Source of the DNA: Bisporella sp. PMI_857
Taxonomy: Eukaryota; Ascomycota; Leotiomycetes; Helotiales; Helotiaceae
Reading direction: 5' to 3'
DNA: 64,000 bases
Assembly (NCBI GenBank): GCA_021307315.1
Contig: JAJSPD010000011.1
Location: forward strand, 868,001 to 932,000
Each line of letters starts with the position of its first letter. The first letter of the stretch is position 1. Both the position numbers and the translations under genes were made by a program. Below the pieces are notes generated by a model. The model ran no database searches. It was not told where the DNA came from and was given only the letters and a program-made list of their open reading frames with translations. Below are positions 53,467-64,000 of the stretch, piece by piece.

Positions 53467-56400
53467 ATGCGGTTTCTAAAAGGCAACAATGACGGCGAGT
53501 TCAGCCTGACCAAGAACTTCGTCGGCGACAACATTCCCGACTATGCTATACTCTCGCACACATGGGGAGAGGATGTAGAAGAGGTCACCTTTCAAGACTT
53601 AAAGGATGGCACTGGTAAGAGCAAGGCTGGTTACAAGAAGATCCGGTTTTGTGGAGAACAGGCTGGCCGGGATGGCATACAATATTTCTGGGTTGATACA
53701 TGTTGCATTGACAAATCGAATAACACTGAGCTTGCAGAGGCCATTAACTCAATGTTTCGCTGGTACCGCGATGCTAATAAATGCTACGTTTATTTATCAG
53801 ATGTCTCAGCATCTACCTCCAATCATGACAATAACTCTGACCAGCTACCCTGGGAGTCAGCTTTTCGGGCTAGCAAATGGTTCACGCGGGGGTGGACCCT
53901 TCAAGAACTCCTCGCCCCAACTTCAGTTCAATTCTTCTCCCTTGAAGGAGAACGTCTAGGGGATAAGAAAACTTTAGAACAACAGATTCACCAGATCACC
54001 AACATTCCTATCGTAGCGCTTCGAGGAGCCCCTCTAACTCAGTTCGACGTTGAGGAACGATTGTTATGGGCAGAAGTCCGTCAGACGACACATGGAGAAG
54101 ACAAAGCGTACTCGATGCTGGGCATTTTCGACGTTTATATGCCGCTCATCTATGGCGAAGGGAGAAAGCACGCGTTCGAGCGGCTCAGGAAGGAGATCCA
54201 GAATTCTTTAACAGGTGAAAACACGATTAATTGCTTTATTTTTGGCTATACGCTAATCACTTTTACAAGAAAACGAGCCGCATTTGCTTGACTCCCAGAG
54301 TCGAAACTGTATACAAGACCTACGGGTAACAGATCCCCGCGAGGACAAGAAGCGGATCGAGGACATGAAAGGCGGCCTGCTGCAAAACTCGTACGAGTGG
54401 ATCTTCAAACATGCCGACTTTCACAAATGGCGTAATAACGAACAGGGTCGAGTGCTATGGATCAAAGGCGATCCTGGCAAAGGCAAGACTATGCTACTTT
54501 GCGGTATGATCAACGAGATGAGCGCTTTAACGAGGCTTAAAAACAAGAGCGCAACCACGCTACTGTCGTTTTTCTTTTGCCAAGCCACTGATTCTCGCAT
54601 TAACAATGCGGTGGCTGTGCTCCGTAGTCTTATTTACCTACTCGTGGACCAGCAGCCATCGCTTCTCTTGCATGTGCGGAAAAAGTACGATCACGCTGGT
54701 AAAGGCCTCTTTGAGAATGCAAATGCATGGGTAGCGTTGTCTGAGGTCTTCACAAGCATTCTACAAGACCCGGGCTTGAACAACACCTACTTGATTATCG
54801 ATGCGCTTGACGAATGCGCAGCAGGATTGCCTAAACTGTTAGACTTTATTGTCCAGAAGTCGTCTATTTCTCCCCGTGTCAAGTGGATCATTTCTAGCCG
54901 CAACTGGCCGGACATCGAAGAACGACTAGAAAGAGCCGGGCACAAAATGAAACTATGCCTCGAGCTGAACCAACAGTCCGTTTCTGCAGCTGTTAGTACT
55001 TATATTGAGCACAAGACACTTCAGCTGGCGGATCAAAAGAATTACGACGATAGAACCCGCGTAGCCGTATTACAACATCTAGTCTCGAATGCGAACGATA
55101 CCTTTCTCTGGGTAGCTTTGGTTTGTGAAAATCTGAAGAATGTACCACGATCGAAGACTCTTGAAAAGTTGAGCGAATTTCCACCTGGGCTTGATTCACT
55201 TTATCAGCGAATGATGAGTCAAATCTGTAACTCTGACGATGTAAATCTCTGCAAGCAGATTCTTGCTATCGCATTAATAGTGTATCGACCTATCACTTTA
55301 ACAGAAATTACTTCTTTCGTCAAGACGCTCGAGAATATGGCCGATGACCATGAGTCGTTAGTAGTAATCATCAGACTTTGTGGCTCATTTTTGGTCCTTC
55401 GAGAAACCACTGTCTACTTCGTCCATCAATCAGCAAAGGATTTTCTACTCAAAGAGGCATCTAATGATATCTTTCCTTCCGGGACAAACGACACACACCA
55501 CACTATCTTCTCGCGGTCGCTGCAAGTCATGTCCAGGACATTACGACGTGACATTTATAGCCTAAGCGCTCCCGGAATCTCCATCGACCAAGTCAAGCCA
55601 CCTGATCCGGATCTACTAGCCGCAGCACGATACTCCTGTCTCTATTGGATTGATCATCTACTCGACTGTATAACTAAAGGGAATACAATGAATGACCTCA
55701 AGGACGGTGGCTCGGTTTACAGCTTTTTATGCCAGAGTTTTCTTTACTGGCTTGAAGCGCTGAGCCTGATGAGAAGCCTTTCAGATGGTATACTTATGAT
55801 TAGGAAGCTTGAGAATTGCCTTCAGGTAAGTCCTTTTACTTTATTCAGCTATTATATTAAAAAAGACTTATTAACTTTAACAAGGCCTATGAGAGCCCCG
55901 ATCTACTTGCATTTGTACATGATGCAAAAATGTTTGCCTTTTATAACCAATCAATAATTGAACAGGCGCCCCTTCAATTATACTGTTCAGCCCTTGTCTT
56001 CTCTCCAGAGAAGAGTATTGTCAAAGTAACGTTTGATAAGGATATCCCGAGCTGGATCCAAATAAAGTCTAAAGTACAAGCGCATTGGAGCACGGCGCTC
56101 CAAACGCTCGAGGGCCACTCGGACTGGGTCACTTCTGTCGCTTTTTCACCCGACGGCAAACAGGTCGTTTCGGGCTCTCGGGACAAGACAGTGCGGCTCT
56201 GGGACGCTTTAACAGGGGCGGCCCTCCAGACGCTTGAGGGCCACTCGGACTGTGTCACTTCTGTCGCTTTTTCACCCGACGGCAAACAGGTCGTCTCGGG
56301 CTCTGAAGACAAGACAGTGCGGCTCTGGGACGCTTTAACAGGGGCGGCCCTCCAGACGCTCGAGGACCACTTAGACTGGGTCACTTCTGTCGCTTTTTCA

Positions 56401-56973
56401 CCCGACGGCAAACAGGTCGTTTCGGGCTCTGAAGACAATACGGTGCAGCTTTGGGACGCTTCAACAGGGGCGGCCCTTCAGACTCTCGATGGCCACTGGT
56501 ACACGGTCACTTCTGTCGCTTTCTCACCCGACGGCAAGCAGGTCGTCTCGGCCGCTTGCGATGATACAGTGCGGCTCTGGGACGCTTCAACAGGTGCGGC
56601 CCTTCAGACGCTCGAGGGCCACTCGGACTGGGTCACTTCTGTCGCTTTCTCACCCGACGGCAAGCAGGTCGTCTCAGGCTCTTACAATAATACGGTGCAG
56701 CTCTGGGACGCTTTAACAGGGGCGGTCCTCCAGACGCTCGTGGGCCACTCGGGAGCGGTTGCTTCTGCCGCCTTCTCACCTGACGGCAAGCTGCTACCAA
56801 CTTTACACGTGTCCAATAATTGGCTAGTAGAAGGTATTACAAAAATTCTCTGGTTCCCTACTAATTACCGACCTACTTATAAAGCTGTTTTGGATGAAAT
56901 TGTTGTTATAGGACATTCGTCAGGAAGTATTTCATTTCTTCAGATTAAACAAGGGCGAAAGCTTATCATGTAG
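53467..56973 (+). CDS. NLR: HET - NACHT - WD40 (HNWD type)
   Basis: Exons 53467-54214, 54270-55825 and 55885-56973 (introns 55 and 59 nt) give 1130 residues. HET is at 1-249 (AILSHTWGED, WVDTCCIDKS, WFTRGWTLQELLAP). After the linker NCIQDLRVTDPREDKKRIE comes NACHT, with Walker A GDPGKGKT (316-323), Walker B YLIIDALDEC and the VHQSAKDFLL helix. Six to seven WD40 units (about 839-1072; VTSVAFSPDGKQVVSGS, VRLWDALTGAALQTLEGH) and a conserved C-terminal cap (GHSSGSISFLQIK) follow. This is the layout of HET-E/HET-D/HET-R proteins. In Podospora these recognise partner alleles through the WD40 surface and trigger incompatibility cell death. All key motifs are intact and no lesions are seen. Transposon sequence begins 4 bp after the stop. 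Confidence 0.92.
56095..56795 (+). repeat. WD40-encoding 126-bp tandem repeats
   Basis: Six consecutive units with nearly invariant words (TCACCCGACGGCAAACAGGTCGT, GTGCGGCTCTGGGACGCTT). Differences cluster at the same few codons in each unit, for example RDK / EDK / EDN / CDD / YNN after VSGS/VSAA, and SDW / SDC / LDW / WYT before VTS. These are the positions that form the WD40 ligand face. Confidence 0.9.
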
Positions 56974-56977
56974 ATAT

Positions 56978-57150
56978 TGTCACGACACGCGCTGTGGATC
57001 TACAGATACAGAGGGCAACGGCGGTATCATACGAGAATCTATAGCTACGGAAGGAAGAGCAGCTTGAGGAGAGCAGGCTATATATACACGAGGAGATCGG
57101 GGAGCTCGCCTAATATGGATCACGTGTGCTTGGGAGCACGCGACGTGACA
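56978..57150. mobile_element. Putative solo LTR, family E
   Basis: A 173-bp segment with perfect 7-bp inverted ends (TGTCACG...CGTGACA) and a TATA-like GGCTATATATACACG. No target duplication and no second copy in the window. It lies 4 bp downstream of the WD40 gene stop. Confidence 0.5.
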
Positions 57151-57403
57151 CTATTCAAAAAAAAAACAAAAAACAGCCTGGTTCTTGTGCGTGGACTTTT
57201 TTTATTGAATGTATTTCAGCTACTGGCAAAGCGCTTTTTCACTAGTTATTTTTAAGGGAAAATCGGTTTAACAACAATGGTTTCCACAAGATCTTACTCT
57301 TTATAAAACTGGGAATTTACGGCTACTGATAATGCATGGGACTACGGATTCTACAGCAGTAGAATGGCTAGAAAAAGTGTTCTTGCCATAGACTTATACT
57401 CCG

Positions 57404-57659
57404 TGTAACAACTCAAGCTGAACAGGGATCTCGATCCGTAGATCTAGGTAGAAGGACTCAGAGATGTGAACAACTACCAATTGTTATAACTAAGAGAACA
57501 AGCTACAGGCAGAAGAAGGAAAGGAGAGTAGTGCTTTATATACAGGACACTGGCCAGGGGCCAGTGTAAGCGAGTCCTGTAGGGTCAGTCGCCAAGCCCC
57601 GGAATGCCGAGCCCCGTAGCAACAGGGGCCAAGCTCGAGATAGGGCCAGGGCCGTGACA
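57404..57659 (-). mobile_element. Solo LTR, family A, in Fot1 remnant
   Basis: 256 bp, flanked by CTCCG at 57399-57403 and 57660-57664. Similar in its cassette region to the copy at 32492-32742. Confidence 0.92.
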
Positions 57660-58197
57660 CTCCGGAGCCTAGACTTCTTATTCTAGACGGCCACGGTAGT
57701 CACGAAACTACTGATTTTATATATTTGTACTACTAAAACAACGTACACTTACTATTTTTACCACCATATACGTTACATGTTTTACAACTTTTGGATTTAT
57801 CGGTCTTTTCGTCTCTGAAAACACTATAGGTCAGCAGTAAGTCAATTGACTCTTTTGACTGATTCTAGCCCTATTGGCAAGCAAAACTTTCTTGCTTGCT
57901 ACTATAAAGCTAGAAAAGAAGCTTTGTCTGCTAAGATTAATCTACTCCTCGAAAATCGACTGAAATTAAGGCTCAAGTAGCCAGGTTCCAGGAGCTTGGG
58001 GACAGTAATCCTTTTACACAAAGACTTTTGTTTCAAAAGATTATAAAGGGATTTAAAGAGCAAGAAAGTGTTCTAGCAGATCATAGCTATAGAATACAGT
58101 CTTTGGAGGTTCAATTAGAAAAGGCAAGGCTAAGGAAACGAATGAAAGTTAGGACTAGTCCAAATTCGAAGTTTGCGGACATTACTAAGATCAAAAC

Positions 58198-58484
58198 TGT
58201 AACAACTCAAGCTGAACAGGGATCTCGATCCGTAGATCCAGGTGGAAGGACTCAAAGGTGTGAACAACTATCAATTGCTATAACTAAGAGAACAAGCTAC
58301 AGACAGAAGAAGGGAAGGAAAGCAGCGCTCTATATACAGGAAGCTGGCCGGAGGCCAGTATAAGCGAGCTTTAGGATGTCCGGTGCTGAGCTCCGTCCGA
58401 GCTCTGGGGTGTCCGGCGCTGAGCTCCGTCCGAGCTCTGGGGTGTCCGGTGCTGAGCTCCGTCTAAGAAGTCAGGGCCGTGACA
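58198..58484 (-). mobile_element. Solo LTR, family A, longest form
   Basis: 287 bp, flanked by AAAAC at 58193-58197 and 58485-58489. It contains two extra tandem copies of a 34-bp GAGCTC-rich cassette (about 58375-58460), which accounts for its length over the 221-bp form. Confidence 0.92.
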
Positions 58485-58700
58485 AAAACGGCTCAATTGG
58501 CTGTAGGAGAAGCTAGGCTGGAAGAGGAAGAGGAAGAAAAGGCCAATAAATCTGATTCTACATTGGATTGTATTTTAGTTGAGTAGTTATTTAATTATAA
58601 TTAACGTAATCCACAAGCGAGTGGTCAACACAAGCGAGTGGTCATATTTTTCTTGGCATTAAACTTTTGACTTTACACAACAATTATACAACAACTACAA

Positions 58701-59744
58701 ATGGTTCGTACGTGGAAAGAATCGGACATGCTTTTAGCTGTTCAAACTGTACAAAATAACCCTCGAATGCATGTTGCTAAAATTGCACGAATATATAATG
58801 TGCCTAATACATTATTACGCCGTCGAGTTCGAAAAACACTCGCAAAGCAAAATACTATACTAGCAAATCGAAAATTAAGTCAATTAAAAGAAGAAACTAT
58901 CGTACGACATATTCTTGACTTGGATTCGCGATCGTTTCCTTTTCGAATAAGCAATGTTGAAGATATAGCAAATCGATTGCTTGCGAAACGAAACGCGGAA
59001 CGCGTCGGCAAGAATTGGACTTCAAATTTCGTACGACGACAACTAAAGCTTCGGACGCGTTTTAATCGGAAAATTGATTATTAAAGAACTAAATGCGAAG
59101 ATCCGAACGTGTATAACGCGTAGTTTCGGCTTGTACGAAACACAATTAACAAATACGGAATCAACGAAAAAGATATATACAACTTTGACGAAACTGGGTT
59201 TTTAATGAGCTAAATTTCGTCCGAAATGGTTGTAACAAGCGCTGAACGGCAAAATAAACTTCAAACTGTACAACAAAAAAACCGCGAATAGATTACAGTT
59301 ATTTAAAGTGTTAGTTCGTACGGCTATGCGCTACTGCTATATATTATTGTTGCAAGCAAAACTTACTTATCGTTATAGTACGAAAACAGTTAATTGCCGG
59401 ACGATTAAGTAATTGCAGTTACAGCAAATAGTTAAACAACAAATGAACGCGGTTTAGATTAGATTCAGTACTTTAATCAGCACACAAAACGTCGTACGAA
59501 AAGTGTATATCGGCTTTTTATTCTTGACGGTTACGAAAGCTATTATTCGACCGAATTTGAGCTTTATTGCAAAAAACACAATATTATAACGTTGTGTATG
59601 CTTGCATATTCATTTTACAAGTTTTAGCTACTTGATATTGAGTGTTTCTGCGCGTTAAAACGTTCGTACGGTACAGAAATTAAAAAATTAATGCGTGCGT
59701 ATATAATACACATTTCTAAAAAAGACTTTTTTCCAGCTTTTTAC
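58701..59744 (+). pseudogene. pogo/Fot1 transposase copy 2, cut by a gypsy LTR
   Basis: An ATG at 58701 (MVRTWKESDMLLAVQTVQNN) opens a helix-turn-helix/CENP-B-like DNA-binding region of 127 codons. After a stop at 59082-59084 the catalytic part is still traceable: IYNFDETGF (first Asp), VTSAERQNK, LLILDGYESY (second Asp). Most tryptophans are now stops. The sequence ends at 59745, where the second gypsy LTR begins. The subfamily differs from the remnant at 57160-58586. Confidence 0.8.
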
Positions 59745-60108
59745 TGTAACAGTCAGCCGAAGGGTTTTCAGCTGTAGGACTTTCAGGGCTGCAAGCGGCA
59801 CGCTCCGCCCATGGCCAGCCACGGGCTTACAGCTACAGCAGCCACAGGCTTCCAGCTACAACAGCTCCAGCAGCCACAGGCTTCCAGCTACAACAGCTAC
59901 AGCAGCCACAGGCTCACAGCTACAGCACAGTGAAAGATATAAGGAACAGCTAGAGCTTTCTGAACAAGGCAAGCTTGAGTTTTTCCTTTCCATGTTAGAC
60001 TTACAAGCATACTTCTAATATCAATTCATCACTATTGCAATTACACCGCTAGCCACTATCCTTATTTGTTATATTGCAAATCCCTCTTGCTGCCCTCTAT
60101 TTGTTACA
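59745..60108 (+). mobile_element. 5' LTR of gypsy element 2 (family C)
   Basis: 364 bp running TGTAACAGTCAGCC...TTTGTTACA, with tandem CAGCCACAGGCTTCCAGCTACAA units near 59830-59920. It is immediately followed by a leader and a gag-like ATG. The 3' LTR is beyond the window. A solo relative is at 35082-35399. Confidence 0.8.
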
Positions 60109-61082
60109 ATTCTCAAGCTTCTACTTACAGGGCCGATTTCAATATGGCAGAAGAAAGAGGAACTTCTGAAATCAATTCAGCCGCTGACATGGCACAATTA
60201 CGTAGAGAAGGCCGTATCTTTAATTCCCAGGAACTCAAAGAACTCAACGCTAAAGTTAAAGCTCTAGAAGAGATGGCAAAAATAGAAGACCGCTTCAAAA
60301 CCTTGGAGAAACGGAAGCGGCCAAAATCACCTACTGATGTTGAAGGCAACCAGCCAAAGCGTTGACGACAGCAACAGTATTAACCAGAACTTTCTAAAGA
60401 ACCTTCTGAAAACCTTTCTAGCTCTCACGGACACGCTTCAAGCCTTCTTGCAACTATAGAGCCTGATGGCTCAGAACCAGGCTTTTCTAAAGTTACATAT
60501 TATACAAATAAACAACACAATTACACTAGAGGCATCAAGATTACACTTAGCTACACTCTTAAAACCAGCTCGAGTTTTCGAGAATAGGGTGACTGGAAGG
60601 ATGACATAGAACGCGTCTTTGAAGGCGATCCGGATATTTATCGGAAAAGTAGTCAAAAAATACTTAAAGCACTTGACTACTTGGACCGTAGCTTAAAATC
60701 ATTATAGTTTACTTACAGTAAGCACCAAGGCGTAAAAGAATGGCCGTTATTTCTTGAATGGACCCGTGAAAACATACACAATGGCCAAAACGCTACGGCT
60801 ACTTTTTACGAACAGCTAAATTAAGCTAAACAGTTCTCGGATCAATCTCCAATCCAGTTTAATAGTTATTTGGCGGCAATCGAAAGAGATTTACTTCAAC
60901 AAAATGAAAAAGCTTCAGCAATGACTTTTTACTTAAAGCTACATTGTACACTAAAGCAACAATTCAAAACTTCGGATATTACTATTCCGGAAACTAGAGC
61001 TAAATGTGTATCTGTAGCTCAGCGCGTGTGGGAAAGCTTACATGACGAGAAACCGAGTATTTCTGAGAAAAAGGGAGAGTCT

Positions 61083-61540
61083 CGCTCGGCTTTAAAATAC
61101 TCTCAAGCCGGCTTCGGCAGAGATAGGAAGGACTAATATCATTTAAGTCACCGCAAGCTAGAACACTAAGAAAACGACAAAAAGAAAGAAACCAGAAAAA
61201 AGCTTGTATGCTTCAGCTGTAATAAGCCTGGCTACTACGCAACCGACTGCCTAGACAGAAAACCCGCCAAAATCCAAGCAGCTCGAAAGAATACCGAATC
61301 AAAAAAAGAAAAGTTTCGCTCGGCTTTAAAATACTTTTAAGCCGGCTTCGGCAAAAATAGAAAAAACCAATATTATTTAAGTTACTGCAAGCTAAAACAC
61401 TAAAAAAACGACAAAAAGAAAAAAACCAGAAAAAAGCTTGTATACTTCAGCTGTAATAAGCCTAGCTACTACGCAACCGACTGTTTAAACAAAAAACCCG
61501 CCAAAATCTAAACAGCTCGAAAAAATCGTTCGGTGTCAAT
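61083..61540 (+). repeat. Tandem duplication of the gag zinc-knuckle region
   Basis: Two units with a period of 234 bp (61083-61316 and 61317 to about 61540). The second differs from the first almost only by G-to-A and C-to-T changes, for example GATAGGAAGGAC versus AATAGAAAAAAC, so the two copies carry unequal RIP load. Confidence 0.85.
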
Positions 61541-63530
61541 TATTAGTTTTCGGTTTACTAACTGTTTTAATTCTGAGCCGTTTCAAGCTTCAAAAAAGTC
61601 AGATAATTCTGACTTTTTAAACTAAAGCAGTTTCTCTAAAACTTTACGGCGGAACTAATAAGTTCGAATAAGCTTTTAAAAGTTACAAAACATTAACAAC
61701 TTGCGGAATTGTATCGCTATTATTACAAGCTATTTTTGTACTAGTCGGAATTGACACGTATGCCGAAATAGATTTAGTTAATATCAAGCTAGTTCGGCAA
61801 CTCGGCTTTAAGCTTTGTAAAAACAAAAATTTACTAATTTTACAAGCAATCAACCAGCAACAACTACACACTTATAAAGCTTACAATTTTCGGCTAAAGC
61901 TTACAAATGTTTATAAAGTTAAACGGACTACTTTGCGCTTATATTTGGCTATTAATCGAGACTCTAAAAATTCACAGGTTTTACTAAAAATGACCGCTTT
62001 AACAAAGCTCAAAATTATTTTCGACTGTTAAGCTAGTTAATAGCAATACAAAATCGACAAAGCCAGTATTAAAATCGACACTATTTAGCGATTTTGGAAA
62101 AAAGCTAAAAGTGCTAGAGTTTATGCTTTAGTAGAAATAAATTACTTGATTTCTTCGGAACAGTATACAAACAGCCAATTCCCGGAAATTTTACAGAAAT
62201 ACTTAAATGTTTTTCTAGCTAACAACGCTAAAAAACTAGCTCTGCACAAAAACATTGATTTAGCAATAAAACTACAGCTAAAAAAAAACCTCCGTATAAG
62301 CCAATTTACTTTTTGTTACAAACTGAACTAGCGGCTTTTCGAGAATTTCTAAAGAAAATCTAGCTAAAAGATTTATTAAAAAATCAAAAAGCTTTACAGA
62401 AGCGCCAATTTTATTTGCGCCTAAAAAAAATAGAAGCCTTCGCTTTTGTGTTGACTATAAAAACTTAAATGCGGTTACTATCAAAAATCGATATTTTTTG
62501 CTACTGATTTCTGAAATTATAGACAAAGTATCCGGAGCTCAATATTTCAGCAAAATCGATTTAAAAAACGTATATTACCGGCTACGAATCAAAAAAAAAA
62601 ATAAATAGAAAACAGTTTTCCGAACTCGTTACGAGCACTTCGAATTTTTAATAGTACCGATAAGCTTTACTAATGCACCTGCTACGTTCCAAGCATATAT
62701 TAACAAAGCTTTTCGCGGCCTAGTTAATGATTTTTGCATTGTTTATTTGAACAATATACTTATTTTCTTTAAAACAAAAAAAAAACATAACTAGCATTAA
62801 TATAGACTTACGCCGAGTACAAACTATTAAAAAATAAGAAAATTATTCTCCGAAAACTTACAGAGATTTACAAGTTTTTCTTAGATTTTGCAACTTTTAC
62901 CGACGTTTTATTAAGAATTATTCAGCTATCGCAAAATCTTTAACTGCTTTACTAAAAAGTAATCAAAATAGCCGCAAACTCGGCAACTTCAGTACAGTTT
63001 AAAGCGCTTTTGAAGCAAAAGCGTTTCGGAGCTTTTTCGAAGCTTTCTAGACAGTACTTTTACTTCGACACTACGACTTTGTACTTTTTATTCGACTAAA
63101 AACGAATGCGTCTAATGTCGCTATAAACGGTGTTCTTTTTTAGCTACAAAAAGATTCCGGCCAATAGCACTCAATTGCTTTTTTCTCCAAGCAATTCAAA
63201 AAAGCAAAGCTTTATTACGGCACTTTTAATAAAAAGCTTATAGCTATAATTAAGTGCTTTAAGCATTAGCGCTATTACTTAAAAGAAAGTTAGCATACTA
63301 TCGAAGTTTAGTCAAATTATTAAAACTTGCAAAGTTTTATAAAACAGCCAAAAATCAATAGCAAACAAACTAGATAGTTTATTTATTTTACTTTTTATAA
63401 TTTTATTATACAATATCGGCCAGAGCTTCTTAATTTTGCCGACGAGCCGTCGAAACGACTTAACTACAAAGCTACAAATCAAAATAAGTCTGTTCAAAAA
63501 AATTTGCTAATAAACAAACTAGTAACATCG

Positions 63531-63760
63531 GAACCAAACTTGCGAAATGCAGAAAAGCTATATAATTTAGCTAAAACAAAGTTTTTGCGAAATGCAGAAA
63601 AGCTATATAATTTAGCTAGAACAAAGTTTTTGCGGAATGCAGAAAAGCTATATAATTTGGCTAGAACAAGTTTCTGCGAAAAAGCAAAAAAGCTATGTGA
63701 TTTAGCTAAAATACAGCTGTATAACGCAGCTAGGTCTAAGTTCGATAAAAATAAATTACA
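63531..63760 (+). repeat. 45-bp tandem repeats in gypsy 2
   Basis: Three good units and two decayed ones of a 45-bp repeat encoding LRNAEKLYNLARTKF. It lies in pol downstream of RNase H. The units vary mostly by transitions. Confidence 0.8.
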
Positions 63761-63776
63761 GTCTAAGCTCGAAAAC

Positions 63777-63979
63777 TGTCACGGCGCTGGCGCGCCTACG
63801 GCTTCTATAAGGCCTGACGGCCTGTAAGGCACCCGTGGGGACACTCGCGTAGCACGTCACGTGATCCGAACTCCTGTATATAGGCTTCCCTTTCTACTTC
63901 CATAGTTCTGTAGTTCTATTATTCTCGATTCTTACCCGTATTACTTTGAGCCGTTGCTCCTATCCTACGTGCCGTGACA
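63777..63979 (+). mobile_element. Solo LTR, family F, inserted in gypsy 2
   Basis: 203 bp running TGTCACGGCGC...GTGCCGTGACA with a TATA-like CTGTATATAGG, flanked by AAAAC at 63772-63776 and 63980-63984. It is GC-rich and unmutated compared with the AT-rich host element, so it arrived after RIP had acted on the gypsy copy. Confidence 0.9.
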
Positions 63980-64000
63980 AAAACAAAGATAGGCTAAAGC

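Larger units (their letters stand above)
57160..58586 (+). pseudogene. Fot1/pogo transposase remnant with two nested LTRs
   Basis: Fragments of a DDE_1 transposase in shifting frames: an ISATGKAL segment, WFPQDLTLY, EWLEKVFLP, then (after the first LTR) RLLILDGHGSH and SVFSSLKT. A charged tail ends LDSTLDCILVE and stop at 58586. The N-terminus is missing. Family A LTRs are inserted at 57404-57659 and 58198-58484. Excising each with one copy of its 5-bp duplication rejoins the transposase. Confidence 0.8.
60144..63776 (+). pseudogene. Gypsy element 2 gag-pol, RIP-damaged, 3' end outside window
   Basis: From ATG 60144 a gag is readable in pieces (LKALDYLDRSLKSL, EWTRENIHNGQNA, FNSYLAAIERDLLQQNEK), then a CCHC knuckle whose histidine is tyrosine (CFSCNKPGYYATDC). 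A protease-like segment (GIDTYAEIDLVN) follows, then reverse transcriptase (FLIVPISFTNAPATFQAYIN and YLNNILIFF, where YLDD is expected) and an RNase H region. Very many TAG/TAA stops and strong AT bias fit RIP. The aspartate pair of the RT active site is Asn-Asn (GAC/GAT to AAC/AAT). The element is inactive. A 234-bp internal duplication covers the knuckle. Confidence 0.8.

Overview
This window looks like the genome of a filamentous ascomycete (Pezizomycotina). Supporting this are HET-domain genes, fungal NLR (STAND) proteins, a CFEM protein, GT-AG introns of about 46-160 bases, and transposons carrying C-to-T/G-to-A damage of the kind caused by repeat-induced point mutation (RIP). The protein flavour suggests Leotiomycetes/Helotiales, but that placement is inference. 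The window alternates small gene islands with AT-rich transposon graveyards, and nearly every intact gene belongs to the self/non-self recognition repertoire or to membrane/secreted proteins.

Layout. 1-3.5 kb: solo LTRs, short repeats and a decayed gene. 3.7-5.7 kb (-): HET domain that appears spliced to a transmembrane segment and a fucose-lectin-like propeller. 7.1-7.5 kb (+): small secreted protein. 8.6-9.6 kb (-): two-exon gene of unknown function. 10.3-11.8 kb: broken HET/NB-ARC gene fused in frame to the C-lobe of a FunK1 kinase. 12.5-16.5 kb (+): HET-NB-ARC-TPR NLR. 17.5-18.6 kb: DUF3435 remnant. 19.8-24.3 kb (-): PNP-NACHT-ankyrin NLR whose 3' end is now a solo LTR. 25.8-30.0 kb (+): divergent PNP-NACHT-ankyrin-ZZ NLR with two frameshifts. 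31.0-36.0 kb: Ty3/gypsy chromovirus (-) broken by a solo LTR and a MULE derivative. 36.4-40.5 kb: divergent pair, a CFEM-like membrane protein (-) and an 8-TM membrane protein (+). 40.5-47.7 kb: nested MULEs with modular hairpin termini, one holding a miniature LTR element with identical LTRs. 47.9-51.5 kb (-): decayed CorA-like transporter. 51.6-53.0 kb: Tc1/mariner element. 53.5-57.0 kb (+): HET-NACHT-WD40 NLR. 57.0-64.0 kb: two pogo/Fot1 remnants and a RIP-damaged second gypsy element, with nested solo LTRs.

How it fits together. The HET, HET-NB-ARC-TPR, PNP-NACHT-ANK and HET-NACHT-WD40 genes have the modular layout (death/effector domain, NTP switch, repeat sensor) known for fungal allorecognition or immune-like surveillance. 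Their sensor repeats are almost identical within each gene, as expected where repeats are reshuffled. Transposons have contributed to gene decay (ANK tail, frameshifts, chimera). All exon joins here were inferred by eye from splice signals and reading phase. No transcript data, database search or alignment was run.
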